NCBI RefSeq assembly: GCF_001654845.1
Contig: NZ_LXES01000019.1
Span: 39,359-103,358, forward strand
Reading direction: 5' to 3'
DNA: 64,000 nucleotides
Source of the DNA: Enterobacter soli ATCC BAA-2102
Lineage (GTDB): Bacteria; Pseudomonadota; Gammaproteobacteria; Enterobacterales; Enterobacteriaceae
In this document: in pieces, positions 42,377-52,637 of the stretch
Numbering within the stretch: the stretch's first letter is position 1
Layout of the letters: each line of letters opens with the position of its first letter
Notes under the pieces: model-generated
What the model saw: only the letters and a program-made list of their open reading frames with translations
The model's database searches: none
Told to the model about the DNA's origin: nothing
Translations under genes and position numbers: made by a program

Positions 42377-42465
42377 ATTTCACTATGCGAAATCTGATTT
42401 CAAATATAGCGATCAATTTTTGTCAGATCAACGACATTCATGATTTTCAAAATCGATTAAAATCA
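42377..42465. promoter_or_regulatory. Candidate YiaJ operators between yiaK and yiaJ
   Basis: Two inverted repeats stand out: ATTTCAC-TAT-GCGAAAT at 42377-42393 (7-base arms, one mismatch) and TGATTTT...AAAATCA at 42441-42465 (perfect 7-base arms), which also contains GATTTT-C-AAAATC. Position in the divergent gap fits control by the IclR-type YiaJ. Assignment to YiaJ is inference. Confidence 0.5.
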
Positions 42466-42548
42466 AGTGGTTGTGTTTTTTCTGTTGAGATCGTGAACTA
42501 AGCCACACTTTGCGCTACCATCAGGGCGCGATAAAAAGGAGCTATTTG

Positions 42549-43364
42549 ATGAGCATGAAAGAGAGCGAAATGACGCAAGAAAAAGAGAGGCCAGCAGGTA
42601 GCCAGAGCTTGTTTCGCGGCCTGATGCTGATTGAGATCCTCAGTAACTACCCGAACGGGTGTCCGCTTGCGCATTTATCAGAACTTGCGGGGCTTAATAA
42701 GAGCACCGTGCACCGACTGTTACAGGGGTTGCAGTCGTGTGGCTATGTCACACCAGCCCCGGCCGCGGGCAGCTATCGCCTGACCACCAAATTTATTGCC
42801 GTTGGGCAAAAGGCGCTGTCGTCGCTGAACATCATCCACGTGGCGGCACCGCATCTTGAGACGCTGAACATTGCCACGGGTGAGACGGTGAACTTCTCCA
42901 GTCGGGAAGATGACCATGCCATTCTGATTTACAAGCTGGAGCCGACGACCGGGATGCTGCGTACGCGCGCCTATATTGGCCAGCATATGCCGCTCTACTG
43001 TTCTGCAATGGGTAAGATTTACATGGCGTTTGGCCACCAGGATTATGTGGCGAGCTACTGGGAAAGCCATCAGGATCAGATCCAGCCCCTGACGCGTAAC
43101 ACCATTACTGAACTCAGCGCCATGTACGATGAGCTGGCAGAAATTCGCGAACACAGCCTGGCGATGGATAAAGAAGAGAATGAACTGGGCGTGTCGTGTA
43201 TTGCCGTGCCGGTCTTTGATATTCATGGCCGCGTGCCGTATGCCATCTCCATATCGCTTTCGACTTCGCGTATGAAGCAAGTGGGCGAGAAGAACCTGTT
43301 GAAACCCCTGCGTGAAACCGCAGAGGCAATTTCCCGCGAGCTGGGCTTTACTGTGCGCAGCTAA
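42549..43364 (+). CDS. yiaJ: IclR-family repressor YiaJ (PlaR)
   Basis: Controls the divergent yiaK operon. The N-terminal IclR winged helix (about residues 18-80, with LAHLSELAGLNKSTVHRLLQGLQ in two parts) is followed by the GAF-like effector domain (about 95-265, with the ELGVSCIAVPVFD core). The ATG at 42549 has AAGGAG upstream and gives 271 residues; a TTG at 42510 is rejected. In the Klebsiella system the inducer is reported to be ascorbate-6-phosphate. Confidence 0.94.
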   Translation: MSMKESEMTQEKERPAGSQSLFRGLMLIEILSNYPNGCPLAHLSELAGLNKSTVHRLLQGLQSCGYVTPAPAAGSYRLTTKFIAVGQKALSSLNIIHVAAPHLETLNIATGETVNFSSREDDHAILIYKLEPTTGMLRTRAYIGQHMPLYCSAMGKIYMAFGHQDYVASYWESHQDQIQPLTRNTITELSAMYDELAEIREHSLAMDKEENELGVSCIAVPVFDIHGRVPYAISISLSTSRMKQVGEKNLLKPLRETAEAISRELGFTVRS

Positions 43365-43377
43365 ACGTCTGGCAAAA

Positions 43378-43412
43378 AGCCAGATCGGGTGGCAAATGCC
43401 ACAAATCTGGCT
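43378..43412 (+). terminator. Nested hairpin after yiaJ
   Basis: AGCCAGAT (43378-43385) pairs with ATCTGGCT (43405-43412), enclosing a second perfect stem, GTGGC-AAAT-GCCAC. A pyrimidine run follows. It probably terminates yiaJ. Confidence 0.6.
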
Positions 43413-43492
43413 CCTTTCCCCTGTTTGATCAAAGCGCTGGCGCACACCTCTCTGGCACTCTGCGGTTTTAAGCGCGCAGGCGGAGTTAAGAG

Positions 43493-43963
43493 ATGAACCG
43501 GTTTATTGTTGCTGATTCGGAAAAATGCATTGGCTGTCGTACCTGCGAAGTGGCCTGCGTGGTTTCGCATCAGGACACGCAGGATTGCGCAGCCGTTACC
43601 GCCGTGGCGTTCTCTTCGCGTATCCGGGTGATAAAAGGCGGGGCATTTACTACTGCGGTGGCGTGTCACCAGTGCGAAGATGCGCCCTGCGCGAATGTTT
43701 GCCCAACCCAGGCAATTCGTTCTGAGGCGGGAGTCTGGCGGGTGGAGCAGTCTCGCTGCATTGGCTGCAAGAGCTGTATGGTGGCTTGCCCGTTTGGGGC
43801 GATGCAGATTGCTGTGGTCGCGGAGCACGCCCAGGCACTGAAATGCGATTTGTGCGCACATCGCGCGGACGGGCCAGCCTGCGTTGCTGCTTGCCCGACA
43901 CACGCGCTGAGCTGTGTTGATCCCGCCAGATTACGTGTCGAACGTCTGCATTATCTGGCGTAA
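43493..43963 (+). CDS. ysaA: 4Fe-4S ferredoxin-type electron-transfer protein YsaA
   Basis: Iron-sulfur protein of the HycB/DmsB/AegA-type family, 156 residues (E. coli 157). Cysteine motifs for several [4Fe-4S] clusters are visible: CIGCRTCEVAC near residues 12-22, CHQCEDAPCANVCP, CIGCKSCMVACP and CDLCAHRADGPACVAACP. The catalytic partner is not encoded next to it, so its redox partner is unknown. It is convergent with avtA, four bases apart. Confidence 0.93.
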   Translation: MNRFIVADSEKCIGCRTCEVACVVSHQDTQDCAAVTAVAFSSRIRVIKGGAFTTAVACHQCEDAPCANVCPTQAIRSEAGVWRVEQSRCIGCKSCMVACPFGAMQIAVVAEHAQALKCDLCAHRADGPACVAACPTHALSCVDPARLRVERLHYLA

Positions 43964-43967
43964 GGCG

Positions 43968-45224
43968 TTACTGGCCGCCTTCGCGCCAGGCGATTTCAAT
44001 CTCTTCTGCAAGGATTTTCACGCCAGCTTCAATTTTGTCCGGATCGGGAACGTAGTTCATACGCATACACTGGTGCGTGTGCGGCCATGGTTTATCCAGA
44101 CCCGGGAAGAAGTAATCCCCTGGCACCATCAGGACGCCGCGTTTTTTCAGGCGCTGATAAAGCAGCTCCGTCGAAATCGGCAGATCCTTAAACCACAGCC
44201 ACAGGAATATCGCCCCTTCTGGTTTATGGATCAGGCAGCGTTCTTCCGGTAAGTAGCGGCGAAGGATCGCAATCGTCTCCTGAACGCGCTGGTAATAGAA
44301 CGGTTTAATCACGTCGTTTGACAAGCGCAGCAGGTCGTTGCGTTTGATCATTTCGCACATCATCGCCGGGCCGATACCGCCAGGAGAAAGGCTGATAATG
44401 CCGTTCATGTTGGTGATGGCAGTGATGATTTTTTCGTTGGCAACGATGATGCCGCAGCGGCTACCCGGCAGGCCGAGCTTGGAAAGGCTCATGCAGAGCA
44501 CAATGTTCGGGTTCCACAGCGGGCGCGCTTCGCTGAAGATGATGCCAGGGAAAGGCACGCCGTAGGCATTATCAATCACCAGCGGGATGCCGTGCTGATT
44601 TGCCAGCGCATCCAGCTTCATCAGTTCGTCATCGGTGATGACGTTGCCTGTCGGGTTGGTTGGGCGCGACACGCAGATCATGCCCGTCTCTTCGCCAATA
44701 TGCAGATGCTCAAAATCGACGTGATATTTGAACTGGCCTTCCGGCAGCAGCTCGATATTCGGACGCGCAGAAACAAACAGGTCTTCTTCCAGGCCGGAAT
44801 CGGCGTAGCCGATGTATTCCGGAGCCAGCGGGAACAGCACTTTTTTGGTGGTGCCGTCGGCGCGACGTCCTGCAAAGAGGTTAAACAAGTAGAAAAATGC
44901 GCTCTGGCTGCCGTTTGTCAGTGCAATATTCTGTGGCTCGATATCCCAACCCAGCTCTTCACGCAGCATATCGGCAAGGAGGGTGAGCAGCTCTGTTTTA
45001 CCCTGAGGGCCATCGTAATTGCAAAGCGCATCAGTCGCTTTACCGTTTTCCAGCATGTTGGCCAGCAGCGTCTGGAAATACTCATTCATCTCCGGGATTT
45101 GAGCCGGGTTTCCGCCGCCGAGCATGATTGCGCCCGGTGTGCGCAGCCCGTCGTTGAGATCCTCCATCAGGCGGGTAATGCCTGAATGGCGGGTAAATTT
45201 GTCGCCGAAAAGTGAAAACGTCAT
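43968..45224 (-). CDS. avtA: Valine-pyruvate transaminase AvtA
   Basis: PLP aminotransferase interconverting alanine plus 2-ketoisovalerate with pyruvate plus valine. The start at 45224 (MTFSLFGDKFTRHSG) gives 418 residues, one more than E. coli; an upstream start at 45350 is rejected. Motifs: ALTNGSQSAFFYLFNLFAG, SRPTNPTGN, VIDNAYGVPFPG and the PLP lysine in CMSLSKLGLPGSRCG. It lies between ysaA and malS. Confidence 0.96.
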   Translation of the reverse strand: MTFSLFGDKFTRHSGITRLMEDLNDGLRTPGAIMLGGGNPAQIPEMNEYFQTLLANMLENGKATDALCNYDGPQGKTELLTLLADMLREELGWDIEPQNIALTNGSQSAFFYLFNLFAGRRADGTTKKVLFPLAPEYIGYADSGLEEDLFVSARPNIELLPEGQFKYHVDFEHLHIGEETGMICVSRPTNPTGNVITDDELMKLDALANQHGIPLVIDNAYGVPFPGIIFSEARPLWNPNIVLCMSLSKLGLPGSRCGIIVANEKIITAITNMNGIISLSPGGIGPAMMCEMIKRNDLLRLSNDVIKPFYYQRVQETIAILRRYLPEERCLIHKPEGAIFLWLWFKDLPISTELLYQRLKKRGVLMVPGDYFFPGLDKPWPHTHQCMRMNYVPDPDKIEAGVKILAEEIEIAWREGGQ

Positions 45225-45364
45225 AGCAGGTGTTCTGTCGAGCTTATTATGAAAGTGGGTAACCATAACGCTAGCATCGGGCGGGTGCAAATCGAGTGAC
45301 ACAGTAGGGTTTAGTGTTTTATGTGTCGGGTGTAAATTTTTGTAGTGCATAGTTCTGGTGAGTA

Positions 45365-45456
45365 CCCCTCACCCCGGCCCTCTCCCCAAAGGGGCGAGGG
45401 TGAAAGACCGCACCGTGCAATCCCCTCTCCCTTTCGGGAGAGGGTTACGGTGAGGG
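45365..45456. repeat. Full-length two-hairpin G/C-rich dispersed repeat, copy 2
   Basis: It has the same architecture as 14111-14200: two CCCTC/GAGGG hairpins around the linker ACCGCACCGT-CA-TCCCCT, bounded by CCCCTCACCCC and GGTGAGGG. It ends one base before the malS stop codon, so it lies in the malS message 3' end. Confidence 0.85.
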
Positions 45457-45457
45457 A

Positions 45458-47488
45458 TTACTGGTTTCCCGCCCACACCACCATGGCTTTATCACCATTA
45501 TGCTCACGTACAAAACCATACCCTTGTTTTAGCGAAAGCGTGGTTTGCTTACCTTCGCCAATGGCCGGGTGGCGGGCACGGAACTGCCCCAGGATCTGCC
45601 AGTGGGCAACGGTTAACGCCTCTTTACCCGTGACATCCTGCCAGTTCATATCCGAACGCGTTCCCTGAAGTGGGTCAGATCCTGTCGGGCCAAATGGGCG
45701 TTCGGATTCATCCCCGTAGTAAATTTGCACGCTTCCTGGCGCCAGCAGGAGCAGCTCTGCGGCACGCTGCCCTCCTTCACGGAACAGGCGGGTATCGTGC
45801 GAAGAGAGATAGCTCAGGACGTTGAATCCCTGGAGTTTTTCCGCCATTTGCTGCCAGGTTAAGCCGATATCGGCCAGGCAATCCACCGCTTTCGCCGCCT
45901 GTTCCTGATAGTCGAAGTTGATCATTGCGTCGAAACCGTGGCGGTAATAGTCGCTCTGCATAACCCCGTGGCCCCAGGATTCGCCGGTCATCCAGAACGG
46001 GGCATCATCGAGCTTTTTGGTTGGGTTTTCTGCTTTCCACGCCTTTAACGCTGCGCTTGCCTGGTCTTTCAGCTGCTGCCAGGCGGCAAGTTCGACATGT
46101 TTAGCCGTATCGACACGGAAACCGTCGATGCCGTAATCACGTACCCACTGGCTGAGCCAGTGAGTCAGATAATCCCGTGGCGTGTAGCCGGCAATCTCTT
46201 TGGCGTGCGTATCTGGTTTGTGTTGATAAAAGTTTGGCAGGCCGGAAGGGACGGTCGATTCCGTTTTCAGGTCAGGTAAAAACGCCAGCGACATGGTTAA
46301 GTCGTCATAACCCGGGCTGTCGTAATCACCGATATCGGTGCGTATCCATTTTTTGCCCCACCATTTTTCCCACGCGGCTTTATCACTGAAATTAATGTAG
46401 TCGTTAAAACTGTGCCAGCTCTGGCCCGCGCCCGGCTTCCAGTCAGTCCAGTGTTCGCCCAGGGTCTTTTTCAGCTCGTCGCCTTGCAGGTACAGTGCAC
46501 CAAACTGGAATTCCTGCATATCGGCGAGCGTGGCGTAACCCGTGTGGTTCATTACGATATCGAACAGGATGCGGATACCGCGCTTGTGGGCTTCATCAAT
46601 CAGTTGGCGCAAGTCGTCTTCCGTGCCCATGTTGGCATCCAGTTTTGTCCAGTCCTGCGTGTAGTAGCCGTGATAAGCGTAGTGAGGAAAATCGCCTTTC
46701 GTACCGCCACCCACCCAGCCGTGGATCTGTTCCAGCGGGGAACTTATCCAGAGCGCGTTAACACCCAGCTGCTGTAAGTAATCGAGTTTACTCGCGAGGC
46801 CTTTGAGATCACCACCGTGGAACGTGCCAATTTCCTGCATCCCGTCTTTATGGCGACCGTAGCTGTTGTCATTCGTCGGATCGCCATTAACGTAGCGGTC
46901 GGTCAGTACAAAGTAGACGGCAGCATTTTGCCAGCTGAAGGGAGCGGGTTTGTCGGTTTCGGCGCGCTCCAGCAGCAACAACCCGTTGCTGTTAGCCGCG
47001 GGCTGAAGTGTGATTTTTCCGTTTTGCACGGTCGCGGTTTGCTTGCTGTAGAAATCGCGCACCACTGAGCCTTCAGGGAAGGTACTGCTCACGTCCAGAG
47101 TCAGCGGTTTTCCGTCCCATTTTGGGCACTGACGGATAACGTTTGCCACCGGCTGTTCCGTCACGCTTTGGATCGTCAGCATCAGGGTTGGTGTGCCAGA
47201 ACGGGTATCGACACGCATCTGGTAGTCGCCATCACGGAACAGACGCCACTGCGGTGGGGTGCCTTCGCAGGGTTTAAGCGACAACATCTCGTTGAGTTTT
47301 ATGGCATCTGTTGGCTGCCAGCACGCGTTGTCAAAACTCACCGTCAAAGGACGGGTACCCTTCGCGAGCTTTGCATGGCTGGTAAATATCCCAGTGCCTT
47401 CAGCGCTGAACGCGCCAAAACCCGGTGATGTCCAGTCGGCGTGTGCCAGTGCGGGTAACATCAGAAAAGCTAATGCAGTGCGTTTCAT
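45458..47488 (-). CDS. malS: Periplasmic alpha-amylase MalS
   Basis: Secreted GH13 enzyme hydrolysing maltodextrins in the periplasm. The start at 47488 (MKRTALAFLMLPALAHAD) gives a signal peptide of about 17 residues and 676 in total, as E. coli. An N-terminal beta domain precedes the barrel. Catalytic residues are the Asp in GIDGFRVDTAKHVE, the Glu in WMTGESWGHG and the Asp in LSSHDTRLF; VMNHTGYA is conserved region I. MalT-type boxes lie upstream. The gene ends against a dispersed repeat. Confidence 0.96.
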   Translation of the reverse strand: MKRTALAFLMLPALAHADWTSPGFGAFSAEGTGIFTSHAKLAKGTRPLTVSFDNACWQPTDAIKLNEMLSLKPCEGTPPQWRLFRDGDYQMRVDTRSGTPTLMLTIQSVTEQPVANVIRQCPKWDGKPLTLDVSSTFPEGSVVRDFYSKQTATVQNGKITLQPAANSNGLLLLERAETDKPAPFSWQNAAVYFVLTDRYVNGDPTNDNSYGRHKDGMQEIGTFHGGDLKGLASKLDYLQQLGVNALWISSPLEQIHGWVGGGTKGDFPHYAYHGYYTQDWTKLDANMGTEDDLRQLIDEAHKRGIRILFDIVMNHTGYATLADMQEFQFGALYLQGDELKKTLGEHWTDWKPGAGQSWHSFNDYINFSDKAAWEKWWGKKWIRTDIGDYDSPGYDDLTMSLAFLPDLKTESTVPSGLPNFYQHKPDTHAKEIAGYTPRDYLTHWLSQWVRDYGIDGFRVDTAKHVELAAWQQLKDQASAALKAWKAENPTKKLDDAPFWMTGESWGHGVMQSDYYRHGFDAMINFDYQEQAAKAVDCLADIGLTWQQMAEKLQGFNVLSYLSSHDTRLFREGGQRAAELLLLAPGSVQIYYGDESERPFGPTGSDPLQGTRSDMNWQDVTGKEALTVAHWQILGQFRARHPAIGEGKQTTLSLKQGYGFVREHNGDKAMVVWAGNQ

Positions 47489-47544
47489 TCCATTTTCCTG
47501 TCGCGGCATTTTTGACCAGTGTGCCACCAGGTAAAGTCGAGAAA

Positions 47545-47588
47545 CTCATCCCTTTGCGCTTTCTAAGAGGGTGATGCGAAAGGATGAG
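47545..47588 (-). promoter_or_regulatory. Candidate MalT boxes upstream of malS
   Basis: Three matches to the GGA(T/G)GA core: AGGGATGAG on the minus strand (47545-47553), AGGGTGATG (47568-47576) and AAGGATGAG (47580-47588) on the plus strand. Their grouping 57-100 bases before malS fits maltotriose-dependent activation. Nothing else was recognised in 47489-47802. Confidence 0.55.
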
Positions 47589-47802
47589 TGATCCCGCGCA
47601 AAATTAAGCAGTTATCTGCGATAACGCACACAATTTTTCAGGAGTGATGTTTTAGTGAGCAACTTTTAGGTGACATAGTTTCGGAATTGGACTATTTCTT
47701 TAGGTGCTCTGGAAGTCTATTTTTGATATGATTTGAGATTCCGCTCTCAAATTTGTGAAAAAAATAAGGTGTTGGAATGTTTAAATCCGACCAGGAGACC
47801 TA

Positions 47803-48630
47803 ATGATATCGACTCCCATTCGACGATTTGGGGCTACGATACTCATGTTACTCACCGTGTCATTTTCAGGTGAGGTGCTTGCGAAAACGCACACGGATAC
47901 ATCGAGTCACAAAGCCCACGTCATAAAGACGACGAGTAAAAGTAAGGTTAGCAGTAAACAAGAGTATTCTCGCAATAGTGCAAAGAGTAGTTCACTTCCT
48001 GATTTGCGAAAATACCCTTCCGGGACACCAAGGAAAAAAGCGTTTCTCCGGACGGTAATGCCTTATATTACAAGTCAAAATGCCGCGATTACTGCGGATC
48101 GTAACTGGCTGACATCAAAGCAGTACGATAGCCGCTGGTCGCCATCTGAACGCACGCGTCTGAAAGAAATCGCACAACGCTACAAGGTTAGCTGGAACGG
48201 TAACACGCGTCGTGTGCCGTGGAATGCGTTGTTAGAGCGTGTGGACATCATCCCGGGCAGCATGGTAGCAACCATGGCCGCAGCCGAAAGTGGCTGGGGG
48301 ACGTCAAAGCTGGCGCGTAGCAACAATAATCTCTTCGGTATGAAGTGTGCCAAAGGCCGTTGTAACAATGCGCCAGGTAAGGTGAAAGGGTATTCACAGT
48401 TTGAGTCTGTGAAAGACTCTGTGAACGCCTATGTGGTGAACCTGAACACGCACCCGGCATACTCCTCATTCCGTAAGTCACGCGCTCAGTTGCGTAAAGC
48501 GGATCAGGAAGTGACGGCAAGCACGATGATCCACAAGCTGAAAGGTTATTCCACCCAGGGACAGAGCTATAACAACTATCTGTTCGCGATGTACCAGGAT
48601 AACCAGCGTTTAATCGCCGCACATATGTAA
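47803..48630 (+). CDS. bax: Bax protein, glucosaminidase-domain
   Basis: Exported protein with a signal peptide (residues 1-27, ending VLAK), a Ser/Lys-rich linker (about 30-65) and a C-terminal Glucosaminidase (GH73-like) domain. The catalytic Glu is in MAAAESGWGTSKLARSNNNLFGMKC (in two parts, about residues 160-185), then YSQFESVKDSVNAYV. 275 residues, one more than E. coli. Probably a peptidoglycan N-acetylglucosaminidase; its function is unproven in E. coli. Confidence 0.94.
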   Translation: MISTPIRRFGATILMLLTVSFSGEVLAKTHTDTSSHKAHVIKTTSKSKVSSKQEYSRNSAKSSSLPDLRKYPSGTPRKKAFLRTVMPYITSQNAAITADRNWLTSKQYDSRWSPSERTRLKEIAQRYKVSWNGNTRRVPWNALLERVDIIPGSMVATMAAAESGWGTSKLARSNNNLFGMKCAKGRCNNAPGKVKGYSQFESVKDSVNAYVVNLNTHPAYSSFRKSRAQLRKADQEVTASTMIHKLKGYSTQGQSYNNYLFAMYQDNQRLIAAHM

Positions 48631-48635
48631 TCCTC

Positions 48636-48670
48636 AAAAAAACGCCTTCCACTGGAAGGCGTTTTTCTTT
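48636..48670. terminator. Bidirectional terminator between bax and xylR
   Basis: AACGCCTTCC pairs with GGAAGGCGTT around three bases, flanked by A-run and T-run, serving both convergent genes. Confidence 0.9.
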
Positions 48671-48681
48671 TCTGCATCAGA

Positions 48682-49860
48682 CTACATCAGCACTTCACTA
48701 TGACGCTCCCGATACTCCTTCGGCGTGGTGTCGTACTCTTTCTTGAAGACCGAATAGAAGTACTGCAGCGACGGGTAACCACACATCTGCGATATCTCGT
48801 TGATCGACAGCGAGGTAGAGACAAGCAGGCTGCGTGCTTTTTCCAGTTTTTCAGCGTGAATAACTGCATGGATGGTTTCACCAACCTCTTCCTTGAAACG
48901 TTTCTCCAGGTTGGAGCGCGAGATGCCAACCGAATCCAGCACCTGATCGACCTTGATACCTTTGCAGGCATGGTTGCGAATGTAGTGCATAGCCTGGATC
49001 ACGGCCGGGTCGTTCAGGGAACGGTAATCGGTAGAACGCCGTTCCACCACGCGAACGGGAGGAACCAGTAAACGCTGGAGTGGCAAGGCTTCGTTATCCA
49101 GCAGCCGGTGGAGTAATTTCGCCGCCTGATACCCCATCTGGCGTGTTCCCTGTGCAACCGATGACAGCGCCACGCGTGACAGATAACGGGTAAGCTCTTC
49201 GTTATCAATACCGATAACGCACAGCTTTTCGGGAACGGGAATGTGTAAATGCTCGCAGACCTGTAGCACATGGCGGGCACGAGCATCGGTCACCGCGATA
49301 ATGCCGGTTTGCGGAGGCAAGGTTTGCAGCCAGTCCGCAAGGCGGTTTTGTGCGTGCTGCCAGTTTTCAGGCGCAGTTTCCAGCCCCTGATACACGACTC
49401 CGCGATACTTCTCCTGCGCAACCAACTGGCAGAAGGCGTATTCGCGCTCCATTGCCCAGCGTTTACCGCTTGAGACGGGCAGGCCATAAAATGCAAAGCG
49501 ATGAACGCCTTTCTCTTTTAAATGCAAAAAGGCACTTTCGACCAGTGCATGATTATCGGTCGCGATATAGTTAACTGGCGGGTAGTTTTCGGGTGAATGG
49601 TAAGAGCCGCCAACGCCCACAATCGGGACGTCGACGTCGGTAAGTAGTTGTTCGATGACGGGATCGTCGTAATCAGCGATCACGCCATCGCCAAGCCAGT
49701 CTTTGATGTTTTCAATGCGAGCCCGGAAATCCTCTTCGATGAAAATATCCCACTCCGATTGCGACGCCTGCAAATATTCGCCTACACCTTCAACCACCTG
49801 GCGGTCGTAGGCTTTGTTGGCATTGAATAACAACGTAATGCGGTGACGCTTCTCAAACAT
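48682..49860 (-). CDS. xylR: Xylose operon activator XylR
   Basis: D-xylose-dependent activator of xylA and xylF promoters. The N-terminal LacI-like periplasmic-binding domain (about residues 1-275) senses xylose. The C-terminal AraC double helix-turn-helix (about 285-385: LDSVGISRSNLEKRFKEEVG, EISQMCGYPSLQYFYSVFKKEY in two parts) binds DNA. The 392 residues equal E. coli. It is encoded 34 bases after xylH on the same strand. Confidence 0.97.
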   Translation of the reverse strand: MFEKRHRITLLFNANKAYDRQVVEGVGEYLQASQSEWDIFIEEDFRARIENIKDWLGDGVIADYDDPVIEQLLTDVDVPIVGVGGSYHSPENYPPVNYIATDNHALVESAFLHLKEKGVHRFAFYGLPVSSGKRWAMEREYAFCQLVAQEKYRGVVYQGLETAPENWQHAQNRLADWLQTLPPQTGIIAVTDARARHVLQVCEHLHIPVPEKLCVIGIDNEELTRYLSRVALSSVAQGTRQMGYQAAKLLHRLLDNEALPLQRLLVPPVRVVERRSTDYRSLNDPAVIQAMHYIRNHACKGIKVDQVLDSVGISRSNLEKRFKEEVGETIHAVIHAEKLEKARSLLVSTSLSINEISQMCGYPSLQYFYSVFKKEYDTTPKEYRERHSEVLM

Positions 49861-49894
49861 GGCTTACTTTCCCAAATAAGTAACAATGCTGTTA

Positions 49895-51076
49895 TCAGGC
49901 CCGTCGCTTGGTTGCAGAGTCCATCCATACTGCCAGCAACAGAATGGCCCCCTTGACGATATACTGCCAAAAGGTCGGGACGTCCATCATACTCATTCCG
50001 TTATCCAGCGAAGCCATAATAAATGCCCCCATCACTGCGCCCGCCACGCTGCCGACACCCCCGGCGAGGCTGGTGCCACCAATGACGCAGGCCGCGATGG
50101 CATCCAGCTCGGCGATGTTCCCTGCAGACGGCGAACCGGCACCCAGACGTGAACTGAGTATCAGCCCGGCGATCGCCACCATCAGGCCGTTGATGGCAAA
50201 GACGGCAAGCTTAGTGCGTTCGACATTAATGCCCGACAGCCGAGCCGCCTCCAGGTTGCCACCAATCGCATAAATACGGCGACCAAATGCGGTGCGCGTG
50301 GCCATAAACATGCCCGCCAGCAGCAGAAGTGCTAACAGCAACACCGGGGTCGGTACGCCACGATAGTCGTTCAGAAGCCATATGGCGCCCAACACGATAA
50401 CCGCAGTCAGCGCCTGACGCCCGACAACCGATGTCGGCGGAGCTGAGGCTAATCCCAGCGCCTGACGGCGCATACGCCCGCGCCACTGCCAGGCAACGAA
50501 GGCCATTAACCCTACCACACCGAGCGTGAAGCCTAAGCCACCAGAGAGATAGCTCTGCCCAATTTGTGACATGGATGCGCTGGTCGGCGACACGGTTGTG
50601 CCGTTAGTAATACCAATCAAAATGCCACGGAAGGCCAGCATCCCGGCAAGCGTGACAATAAACGAGGGCACTTTGCGATAGGCAACCCACCATCCATTCC
50701 ATGCCCCGAGCACCAGGCCCATGATCAGCGTGACGGCGACAGTGAGCGGCAACGGCCAGCCCAACCAGACATCGAAAATGGCGGCTACACCGCCAAGAAG
50801 ACCCATCATTGAACCAACGGAGAGGTCTATCTCGGCGGAGATAATCACAAATACCATACCCACCGCCAGGATGCCTGTGATGGCCGTCTGGCGCAGCAGG
50901 TTGGAAACGTTACGTGCGCTCAGGTAAGAGCCATCGGTCATCCAGGTAAAAAACAGCATGATGACGATAATCGCGGCAATCATGACAAAGACTTGCAGGT
51001 TCAGTAGCTTAAGCCCCGCGAACGCGCCTGGCGTCGGTGCAGCGACTTTAAGATCAGACGGATTGCTTTTCGACAT
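49895..51076 (-). CDS. xylH: Xylose ABC transporter permease XylH
   Basis: Membrane subunit of the XylFGH importer, 393 residues, with about ten hydrophobic segments and the family segment [19 protein letters not shown] (EAA-like cytoplasmic loop, about residues 275-293). The N-terminus ([21 protein letters not shown]) precedes the first helix. It overlaps the end of xylG by 23 bases, indicating coupled translation. Confidence 0.97.
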   Translation of the reverse strand: MSKSNPSDLKVAAPTPGAFAGLKLLNLQVFVMIAAIIVIMLFFTWMTDGSYLSARNVSNLLRQTAITGILAVGMVFVIISAEIDLSVGSMMGLLGGVAAIFDVWLGWPLPLTVAVTLIMGLVLGAWNGWWVAYRKVPSFIVTLAGMLAFRGILIGITNGTTVSPTSASMSQIGQSYLSGGLGFTLGVVGLMAFVAWQWRGRMRRQALGLASAPPTSVVGRQALTAVIVLGAIWLLNDYRGVPTPVLLLALLLLAGMFMATRTAFGRRIYAIGGNLEAARLSGINVERTKLAVFAINGLMVAIAGLILSSRLGAGSPSAGNIAELDAIAACVIGGTSLAGGVGSVAGAVMGAFIMASLDNGMSMMDVPTFWQYIVKGAILLLAVWMDSATKRRA

Positions 51077-52595
51077 GACGTTCGCTCCTTAATGCGGCTT
51101 CCATCACCTGCTCTTGCGTCAGGCTTTGGTTAATCAGGTTGGCTTTTAATTTCCCTTCATGCATGACCAGCACGCGGTCGCTCAGACCAAGCACTTCAGG
51201 GAGCTCAGAAGAAATGACAATGACCGCAATCCCTTGCTGCACAAGCTGATTAATCAGTTTGTAGATTTCGTATTTTGCACCGATGTCGATCCCGCGCGTC
51301 GGCTCATCCAGAATCAAAATGCGTGGATTGAGCAGCAGGCAGCGCGCCAGTATCGCTTTTTGTTGATTACCCCCACTCAGGCGACCAATGGCCAGTTCCG
51401 GGGAGGAGGTTTTTACCTTAAGCCTGGCGAGCGACTGGAGAATGCACTGCTGCTCGGCGGCATCGTCGAGGCTGCTGAGTGCACCAGAAAACTGGTTAAG
51501 GGCGGCAAGAGTGATGTTTTTACCCACGGCCATAACCGGAACGATGCCGTCTTTTTTGCGGTCTTCCGGCACCATCGCGATGCCCTGAGCGATGGCCTGC
51601 TGGCAGCTGTCGATATGAACCGGCTGGCCATCAATATAAATACTGCCTTCCCAGCGCCCTGGCCAGACGCCGAACAGGCACTGTACGGCTTCGGTTCGCC
51701 CGGCGCCGACCAGCCCAGCGATGCCGAGGATCTCGCCGCGATGAAGTGAGAAGGAGACATTGTTCACGCGCTTAATGTGGCGGTTAACGGGGTGCCATGC
51801 AGTCAGGTTTTCAACGCGTAACACTTCATCCCCAATGGTATGGGGTTCGTTCGGATACAGCGCGGTGAGCTCGCGCCCGACCATCATGGTAATGATGTCA
51901 TCTTCGCTCATGCCTGCCGCGTCGCGAGTGCCGATGTGCTGACCATCGCGGATCACGCAGATGGTGTCCGAAATAGCTTTCACTTCATTGAGTTTGTGCG
52001 AAATGTAGATGCAGGCAATGCCGTGGTGTTGCAGGTCGCGGATGATGTTGAGCAGGACGGCCGTTTCCTGTTCGGTAAGTGATGCCGTCGGTTCATCGAG
52101 TATTAACAGCCGCACCTGCTTGTTCAGCGCTTTGGCAATTTCAACCAACTGCTGTTGGCCAAGCCCTAAATCCCCCACGCGGGTATTGGGTGAAATCGCA
52201 AGGCTCACCTGCGCCAGCAGCTTTTCACAGCGCAGCGTCATGGTGTCGTAATCCAGCACGCCGTGACGTGAAATCTCAGCGCCCAGGAAGATATTTTCCA
52301 GCACGGTGAGATGCTTAACCAGTGCCAGCTCCTGATGGATGATAGCGATGCCTTTGCGTTCGGTATCGCGGATGTGTGTGGCCTGAATCACCTCACCGGC
52401 AAAGACGATTTCGCCGTCGTAGCTGCCGTGAGGATAGATCCCGCACAACACTTTCATCAGCGTTGATTTACCCGAACCGTTTTCACCACACAGTGAAACC
52501 ACCTCTCCGGCGTTGAGCCGCAGGCTGACGTTATCGACAGCTTTCACCGCGCCGAAAGCTTTGGTGATGCTTTTCATTTCTAGTAAATAAGGCAT
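51054..52595 (-). CDS. xylG: Xylose ABC transporter ATPase XylG
   Basis: Double ATPase of the sugar-importer (CUT2) class. The first half has Walker [10 protein letters not shown] (about residues 36-44), Q-loop and [11 protein letters not shown]. The second half has the degenerate GLVGAGRTE motif, signature LSGGNQQK and [11 protein letters not shown]. The ATG at 52595 gives 513 residues, as E. coli; a start at 52631 is rejected. Confidence 0.97.
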   Translation of the reverse strand: MPYLLEMKSITKAFGAVKAVDNVSLRLNAGEVVSLCGENGSGKSTLMKVLCGIYPHGSYDGEIVFAGEVIQATHIRDTERKGIAIIHQELALVKHLTVLENIFLGAEISRHGVLDYDTMTLRCEKLLAQVSLAISPNTRVGDLGLGQQQLVEIAKALNKQVRLLILDEPTASLTEQETAVLLNIIRDLQHHGIACIYISHKLNEVKAISDTICVIRDGQHIGTRDAAGMSEDDIITMMVGRELTALYPNEPHTIGDEVLRVENLTAWHPVNRHIKRVNNVSFSLHRGEILGIAGLVGAGRTEAVQCLFGVWPGRWEGSIYIDGQPVHIDSCQQAIAQGIAMVPEDRKKDGIVPVMAVGKNITLAALNQFSGALSSLDDAAEQQCILQSLARLKVKTSSPELAIGRLSGGNQQKAILARCLLLNPRILILDEPTRGIDIGAKYEIYKLINQLVQQGIAVIVISSELPEVLGLSDRVLVMHEGKLKANLINQSLTQEQVMEAALRSERHVEKQSV

Positions 52596-52637
52596 AACTG
52601 CTCCACATGACCCGAAGTAAGAACAGCACAAGTCGAT

